Assembly (NCBI GenBank): GCA_000934455.1
Contig: KN882546.1
Coordinates: forward strand, 120,712-184,711
Origin: Apostichopus parvimensis
Taxonomy: Eukaryota; Echinodermata; Holothuroidea; Aspidochirotida; Stichopodidae
DNA: 64,000 bases
Direction: 5' to 3'
In this document: positions 57,296 to 64,000 of the stretch, in pieces
Layout: every line of letters starts with the position of its first letter
How positions within the stretch are numbered: the first letter of the stretch is position 1
Notes under the pieces: generated by a model
Told to the model about the DNA's origin: nothing
The model's input: the letters and a program-made list of their open reading frames with translations, nothing else
Databases searched by the model: none
Made by a program: the position numbers and the translations under genes

Positions 57296-57879
57296 GATTA
57301 AGAAATGGTTTATCGTATAGTGTAGGCCCTTCCTAGCGATGTCGATAACAGAAGATGTTCCGAGTCATTCCGATTTGGAAGCAATTTCGATTATTCTACG
57401 TGCATATTTCAGAGTAACATGAAGTTTAGACACAAACCAATACGCCTACAATATCGAAACGAATATATGAATTGATTTCGGAGTTGTTTTAGGAAAAATA
57501 TTTTGCGATGATAATGAACTGCACATCCGTTTCGAAGAAATATACCCACGCTATGCGAACTGCGCGTACACTTTGAACTTTGCCTTCATGCATATTCATA
57601 AGCTTCTTTGCAGCGCCGTCGCTTTTTCACTTATAAAAGGCGGAAACTATCATGGAACTTCAAAGACCTCTAGTGGTCAGTTGCCAATGGCGGTTTGTAA
57701 TATAATAGCAACAGTGTTTTGGTAAAGTGGAAAGTACGGCACGAGGCATGTTAATTGGATTATTTATGGTGCAGTGGAAGTGCTTTCTCTCCTTCTGTTT
57801 TTACCTCCATGGTTGTACACACGCGTAGGTGAAGTCAACTGTCCCCAAAATCAAAAAGCATGGTTTATCAGTCGATGAT
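57296..57879. other. Upstream region of the RAG1-NTD-like gene
   Basis: No coding frame. A TATAAAAGG at 57,632 (plus strand) could be a core promoter for something unrecognised. Words from 57,783 to 57,820 are the inverse of the repeat at 13.07-13.11 kb. Confidence 0.3.
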
Positions 57880-58475
57880 CCAGAATGATTGGTATGCTAT
57901 TTTATCACTAGAATACTTTGGAATAATGGTCCGGGAATCCCGGAATGTCACAGATAAACAACAATATGGAATGAAACTTGGACTATGAAACGAAATTCCG
58001 GGATTACTAACGGAGAAATAGGGTTTTTCAAAATATGTAGACTTGGGTTCTCGACTGACAATGGACGATTATCGAAAGACAATCCAATGAAAAATGTATT
58101 TTTAACAAATTGGATTATCCACTGAAAATCCAGGACTATTGGTCGATATTCCTGGATTAGCAAAATAACAAAACTTGGATTATCGAATATTCAGTCTGAT
58201 AAACCATGATTCTCTATTGAAAATCCCAGTTTATCTCAATTTATTCGATAAAAGATTATGAAGGCAATACTGATTAACCAATCCAGGATAATCCAGGTTT
58301 ATCAGATGATAATCTTGGATTATCAATTGATAGTCCTGTGTTTTCTCGAAAATCTGTCTTGATTATATTACAAACCATGATTATCAGACGAGAATCATGG
58401 ATTCTCGGCGATATTCCAGGGTTGTCGCTCGATAAACATTGATTATCAGCCGATAATTTTGGAATATCAACCCAT
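57880..58475. repeat. GATTATC/GATAATC palindromic array D, about 21-bp steps
   Basis: Degenerate palindromes of the form GGATTATC-n-GATAATCC recur. GATTATC-like heptamers start at 58,297, 58,318, 58,341, 58,361, 58,379, 58,400, 58,420 and 58,441, i.e. steps of 18-23, mostly 20-21. The upstream part (57,880-58,290) carries the same words more loosely (ATTCCGGGATTA, TGGATTATCCACTG, TCCTGGATTAGC). Different words from arrays A-C but nearly the same spacing. Confidence 0.75.
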
Positions 58476-58900
58476 TTTAGTTACTGCAGGGAATCTTGCT
58501 TGCCAAATATGCACATCGGTGCATATTTGTAGTTGGGCTTGTTTATGTTCCACGTGAAGCCAAGTGAACTAAAACATACTTATCCTATACTGTTATACTT
58601 CGTTGCTGCTCCTCTCCAGCCCAGACTGCTTCATTAACTGTATTACACAAAATGTACAATATGATTGAATTTGGTGTATAATGTCACTCTTACTGGGAGA
58701 CTAGTGTACTTATTTTGGGTACATGACACATGCGCCAGATTTGTACGGTTGCAGTTAAGGTCGGCTCTCCGAATTTCACAATTAATTCCCAATTTCATGG
58801 GATTTGGAGCTAGTTCACAAGTTTTGTTATTTCTGAAAATAGTCCTAGTAGTCTGGAATATTCTTATATATTTTGGAATATATAACTGTGATCACCTAGG
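58476..58900. other. No gene recognised
   Basis: Short spacer between array D and the Tx1-like LINE. No repeat unit or domain recognised. Confidence 0.35.
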
Positions 58901-58929
58901 TCAACACTTCACTACCGAGCCTACACGTG

Positions 58930-61645
58930 TCTTTACCAGGCCTATACATGTATGTGAGTACCTGTACCTGGAGAGGTTGATGCTTTGCATGCTCTCCAGG
59001 GTCGTAATACGTACGATATACGTTTTACCAGTGACGTGGCCCGTGAGAAAGCTGTCACGTCGTTGAGTAATGTCGAGGGGATGACAATTACTCCATACGA
59101 GCGATCCGTATGGGTAACTCTCATCCACGTAGGACTAGAGGTGCGGCAGGAACTTGTTTTAGGTCGCTTTGGGGCTGTCAAGGCTGTCGAAATGTACTCT
59201 TATTCTCCTTTATTGCAGGGCATGAAGCCCATGTGCGGTATCCCGGTCAGCCCCGTACCTGCTTCAAGTGTGGGGAGACCGGGCACGAAGCCAAGGGCTG
59301 CCCGAACAAGAAATGTGGGCGCTGCCTTGGTCTTGGGCATGATAGCACCGCTTTCCCAAACGAGGTTGTGTGCTCACTCTGTGGTAAGGAGGGACATGTC
59401 TTTCGTGCTTGTCCCTTATGTCTCTATGACTAAGAGTGGGGGTAAGTCTAATGCGTGAAGTTCCGACGCACCTACTGCCTCGGAGGGAGCTTCACGAGAG
59501 GAGTGGCAATCTGGTGGGATTTCACCCTCCCCGTCGTTGCAGACCCCAACCCCGTGCCCACACCGCCTCCACCACACCGTGAAGCGGACACAGGGTCTAC
59601 AACGGCTTCCCCGATCAACTCGTCCAGTTCCGTCCCCAGTCCGGCGCCGGTATCGCCAGATCCGAAGGCGACTCCCGAGACCCGGTGATCATCGAGTCTC
59701 CGAAGGCTCTGTCTGACAGCGACTCAGCGATCATCGAAACGTGCAGCTGGGACGAGCTGGTATGACGAGATGGGGGGAACCCTCTGTCACCACGTCAGGC
59801 GGGTTGTGCCACTAGGATGGAGACAGACTACGACGGCCAATTGGTTTGCATTCTATTCAAGTATCCACAGGGTAATATTTCCCTTTGTACTGTGCATGCT
59901 CCCAATCGGTCTTCTGCGAGACGATATTTTTTGGACACGCTGCCTTCCTTTGTTCCTGGTAGTGCACCATGTGTCATGGTCGGAGACTTTAACTGTACTA
60001 CAAGTTGCTGGCTAAGGCTTTGTGCAACCGCCTTGCACTGGCTATGCCGCATCTTGTGGGTGATCTCCAGACTTGTGCAGTGAAGGGTGATTGCATCCAG
60101 CAGAACTTGTGGTTGATGCGCGACTTGAACGACTTTGTTATTGAGCGTGATCTGCCATGTGCACTGGTCTCTCTTGACCAGCAGAAGGCCTTTGACATGG
60201 TGGATGGCGGTTTTTTAATGAATGTATAGGAGACGTTTCAGTAAATTTTTGTACCTCTGTCTCCATGACTTTATGTTTTGTTTAGCGAGTCTTCCTTCCG
60301 CAAGTCTTCCTTTCTTCCTTCCGTTGTGCCATGGGGTGCCAAAGTGAAATGCGTTCAATATGCAGATGACGTCACGTGTGTTGTTTCGAGTCTGGGCTCC
60401 ATTAGTGCCCTCTCGCAGGATTTATCTATCTAGAGAGCTACCGGTGCGAAGTTTAATCCGGACAAGACAAAGCTGAGGTACTTGGGGAAAGTCACCGTCA
60501 TTAATCGTTTTGTTTCGCCCATCTTGTGGTACCCGGGCGCGGTGTACCCAATTTCGCGTCGCCACCTGGTCCGGTTGGAGAGCAATTTTTTTGGTTCATC
60601 TGGTCGGGTGGTACAGAGCTTGGCAAGAGGGCGGTATTGTACCAAAAACTGGAGAAGGGGGGGGGGGTTAGGGTGGTTCATTTTGGAAGTTAATTCACAT
60701 TTTCGTTATTTAAGCAATTGTTTGTAGCGGTAACTGACCCAGGGTTGCCTTGTTCATATTTTGTACGTTTTTGGGGTGGGTTCCACTTGCGTCGATGGGT
60801 CCCGGCGCTGTTTAGCAACAGAGAACCGCATAGTTGTACTCCAAGCAGGGTGGTGCGTGTCATTTACTCCGCTCTAATTGAGTTGTCCCCTGTTGACCTG
60901 TCACAGCCGGCCCTCGTTCACAGTTCCTTGCGGGATAGGGCCTTGAATGCAATATTTGTACAGGGACGTCATTCTGCCGAAGTAAGGCGTTCGGTGCATT
61001 GAAGGCTGAATGGTTACAGGCTCCATGATCCTGCCTGGAGAATTGCACACGGTGCCTTGGTGACCAATCTAAAAAGGTATCATTGGCGATTGGGTGATGG
61101 AATGTGTCCAAGGACCGGCTGTGACAGCTTAGAGAGTACCGCTCATGTTTTTTGGCATTGTTGCTTTGTAGTAAACTTATGGGAGTGGTTCCAGACCTGG
61201 ACCGACCGTGTAACGGGAGACCGTTCATGGTCGGTAGGACAGGGCTTTGTTTCATATGGGGTAGATCCTCCAGTTTGTTCGGTTGCTGTGTTGCACCGTA
61301 TTATTTTGGTTTGCTCTATCGTGTTTGGAGAAATAGATGTGATGTGGTTTTTAGGGGGAAATTTGCCAGTTGGCAGGCAGTCCTGGAGGCGGTAAAGTGT
61401 GACATTCGCCTTGAGGTTGAAGACGATTTTCGCCGGTTATCTGGGGCTGCCTTTTTTGGACGGTGGTGTGCTGGGGAGGGGTGTTTCGTTTCGCTGCGTG
61501 CTGTTCGTCCTTTTGTGGTTTTTTGAAGTGGGTGGCTGGGGGTTTGTCTCTGCAGGTCGGTGGGCATATTTACTTTTTTTGCTTGCTTGAGTTTCGTTTG
61601 GCCGTGACGTTTTGGATCCCGCATGGCGAGTCACGTAAAAAGCAC
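58930..61645 (+). mobile_element. Tx1-like LINE, decayed, with ORF1 and internally deleted ORF2
   Basis: ORF1 pieces (58,960-59,440): LQGRNTYDIRFTSDVAREKA, YERSVWVTLIHVGL and FGAVKAVEMYSY form an RRM-like region. In the next frame follows a CCHC-type knuckle CFKCGETGHEAKGC, then CGRCLGLGHD, CSLCGKEGHVFRAC. A Pro-rich tail follows. ORF2: the endonuclease is represented by CILFKYPQGNISLCTVHAPN and VMVGDFNCT (59,850-59,998). It then jumps directly to LLAKALCNRLALAMPHLVGD of the RT at about 60,003, so the rest of the endonuclease and the RT start are deleted. The RT continues in pieces to 61,526 and parallels the copy at 48.4-50.3 kb. The 3' end is TCACGTAAAAAGCAC at about 61,645. Many frameshifts and deletions; inactive. 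Confidence 0.8.
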
Positions 61646-63560
61646 GCGTACAACCAGAAAGACGAGGGGACTACAGCAAACATACCGTTGGATATCTCAA
61701 TGCCAGATCCGTGAAAAAAGGGCGAGTGAGCTTTCAGATTTTATTGAAGGTGAGCTTGTTGACGTCTTATGTATAACAGAAACATGGTTAACGGGAGAAC
61801 AAAATGACAATGTAATTTTAGAGCATGTTCCAAGGTCATCAAGTAGAGGTGGCGGCGTGGCGATTGTTTATAGAACGGGACTGAAGTGTATCAAACAGAG
61901 CGTATGATATTCATCCTTTTAACTTATTGAAACTATGTTAACATCTCGCAATGACTGTCTACGATTGGCTGTCGTTTATCGGCCGCCAACTGGTGGAAAG
62001 CATAGTCAGCCCACATCATTGTTTTTGGTTGAATTCCAAGAGCTTTATTGATAATCGTTTGGCAACGGGAGGTAAATTATTAATACTCGGTGACTTAAAT
62101 TTTCATATGGACGAACAGAGCAATTCCGACGCAGTAAAGTTCAGGGATCTCCTGTTTCGGCTGTCAAAGGTCACACACTGGACTAAGCAATTACAAGAGC
62201 AGATGACAAGATACTGGCTGGTGTGACATACAAACCACCCTCTATATCAGATCATTACCCTCTCATCGTCACCTGTCATGTCAATAAACCAGCTGGGTCG
62301 AGAGAGTTGTCCATCGGAGATGCATGAAGAATGTTGACATTGAACAGCTGAAGGATGATCTACAGAACAGTGTACTGGTGACGTCACCGCCAGAAAACAT
62401 TACAGAATTGCTTGGCGCTTACAATTCTACTTTGTCTGATGTACTTGACATTCATGCTCCTATCAAAATCAAGGTGATAATAAGGGAACATTCTCCATGG
62501 TTCACAAACGATATTGCTGAAGCTCGCCGGAAGTGTCGCCAAGCGGAGCGAAGCTGGAAGATTACTGACCTCACTGTGGATATGTAAATCCTGCGGTAAC
62601 TAAGAAACGAGTACAATAACTTATGTAGAAATGTCAAATCGGAATATTATCGGACTAAAATTGAAGCAAATAAGGGTGATAAGAAGAAACTCTTCAGAAT
62701 TATTGACAAGCTGAATCATAATAAGGAGCAAATTCTCCCCTCTACTGGAGGAGAGACTATCCTTGCCAATTAACTCGCAGATTTCTTGGAAACTAAGATC
62801 AGAAATATTCATCAGGAATTCGCTCCAGTGAAGATACAAACAGAGACTACGGTGCCAGATGGTGTTATCCCATTGTCTTCGTTTCAATCAACCACGGAAG
62901 AAGAGATGAGAAAAGTCATTATGTCCGGTAATTGTAAGTCGAGCAAAGTGGACCCGATACCTACATCTATGTTGAAAGAATTGCTCGATGTACTATTGCC
63001 AATTCTTACACACTTCGTTAATACATCATTGACATGATCATGTGTACCACAAGTGCTAAAGTGTGCGTCAGTATCACCAATTATTAAGAATCAACGCTTG
63101 ATCGAGAGGATACCAACAACTACCGACCCGTGAGTAATTTGCCTTATGTCTCGAAACTTGTCGAAAATGTCGTCGTGGGACAGTTACATGAGCATCTGGA
63201 AATGAATAATTTATATCCAAACAAATTTATATCAAAAGGATATATAGGAAGTGCCATAGTACCGAAACGGCGCTGGGAAAAAGAAGGAATGACTTCAATG
63301 TGCAATAGATAAAAACCACTGCGTGTTCCTAGTAACGTTAGATCAGAGTACAGCATTTGACACTGTGCACCATGACCTGTTATTATATCGTCTCACCGAA
63401 TCCTTCGCAGTTCCTATTTCAAGCAACGCACGCAATAAGTGACCATACACACTATAAATTGCATCCTTTTTACCTTTTCACATCCCAGGTCCTACCTCGA
63501 AGTGTGGGGAAAAGTGCCACAAGTAAAAGTGTGTTACCGTCCGTCCATCGTTCGACATCA
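61646..63560 (+). mobile_element. CR1/L2-like LINE, decayed, EN to middle of RT
   Basis: Starts at the endonuclease: SELSDFIEGELVDVLCITET, WLTGEQND, SRGGGVAIVYRTGLK, then LLILGDLNFHMD (catalytic Asp/Asn). The linker follows (HAPIKIK, SPWFTNDIAEARRKCRQAER, about 62,324-62,587). The RT start follows ([56 protein letters not shown]). The last clear match is VGKSATSKSVLPS near 63,540. The order and motifs are those of CR1/L2-group LINEs. Several frameshifts. It begins at, or within a few bases of, the 3' end of the Tx1-like copy. Confidence 0.8.
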
Positions 63561-64000
63561 TCAGGTTATTGTCCGCACGTCATGTCTTTCTATCACGTAT
63601 GTTGTTTGTAGGTGCTAAATAAACAATTGTTGGGTCTGAAAAGTGGGATTTTTTTTCTTACAGATATGATGAGCATTCTCTATTTCAACATTGTTTGTCA
63701 TCTATTGTGAAAGAAACAGAATTTTTTTATGTATAATTGTAACTTCAGAAGATGTGCAACCTTTTCCTATGCATCGGTTGGCCGGCTCATTTAAAATGAA
63801 CCTCTTGTTCGTGTGTTCAGTTTGATTGAGGTAGGCTACATTGACATTTTTGGTTAACAGAAACTACGAAATTTGAGTGGTTTAAAATGTCTTCACACTT
63901 GGACAAGTAACGTTACTAAAAAAGGTATATTGTGATTGGACCTACTGTTAGTGATTACAGGTTACGGACTATGTTGTTATGGGATTATCAGTCAATAATC
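63561..64000. other. No gene recognised
   Basis: AT-rich sequence to the window edge with no supported feature. Confidence 0.4.

Overview
The window is a repeat-rich metazoan nuclear segment. It is AT-rich, its genes are split by GT-AG introns, and most recognisable coding sequence is transposon debris. The mix of families (Tx1-like and CR1/L2-like LINEs, BEL/Pao and Ty1/copia fossils, MULE, P-element-like, integrase-type and hAT elements), the AGGTCA-rich repeats and the frequent 'taggcct' words suggest a marine invertebrate deuterostome. An echinoderm, perhaps a sea cucumber, is my best guess; this is inference, not proof.

Layout. 0.4-3.6 kb: 5' part of a BEL/Pao fossil (minus strand) split by a Tx1-like LINE end, with a second LINE tail beside it. 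3.9-7.5 kb: two inverted copies of a SINE whose head is the 5' end of U2 snRNA, flanking a broken HECT/G2E3-like exon. 10.9-12.6 kb: decayed MULE transposase. 13.6-15.4 kb: decayed two-exon gene with a PHD-like finger. 17.2-17.5 kb: last exon of a P-element/THAP9-like transposase (minus). 17.9-18.9 kb: LINE piece joined to a palindromic GATATC array. 19.0-27.2 kb: multi-exon integrase-type transposase gene with a LINE and three hAT-like MITEs in its introns. 25.9-28.2 kb: AGGTCA-rich tandem repeats. 29.7-30.5 kb: a local duplication of about 400 bp. 32.1-33.1 kb: copia fossil.

34.3-54.4 kb holds what looks like one host gene on the minus strand. A first exon with ATG at 54,372 and seven downstream exons splice in one consistent frame, with all but the last junction in phase 1. 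A 96-nt exon is present three times. Its introns carry a 6.2-kb unit bounded by CACTA/EnSpm-like ends (41.3-47.5 kb), a Tx1-like LINE with an open 636-codon reading frame (48.3-50.4 kb), and several minisatellite families.

54.5-58.5 kb: two more GATATC arrays, a CR1/L2 tail, a two-exon gene encoding a RAG1 N-terminal-domain-like zinc protein (minus), and a second, unrelated 21-bp-phased palindromic array. 58.9-63.6 kb: a Tx1-like LINE followed directly by a CR1/L2-like LINE, both decayed.

The most unusual signals are the palindromic arrays phased at 21 bp in four places, the RAG1-NTD-like gene joined to a P-element-like Cys segment, the U2-headed SINE, and the triplicated symmetric exon. No database search could be run; family names rest on motif recall.
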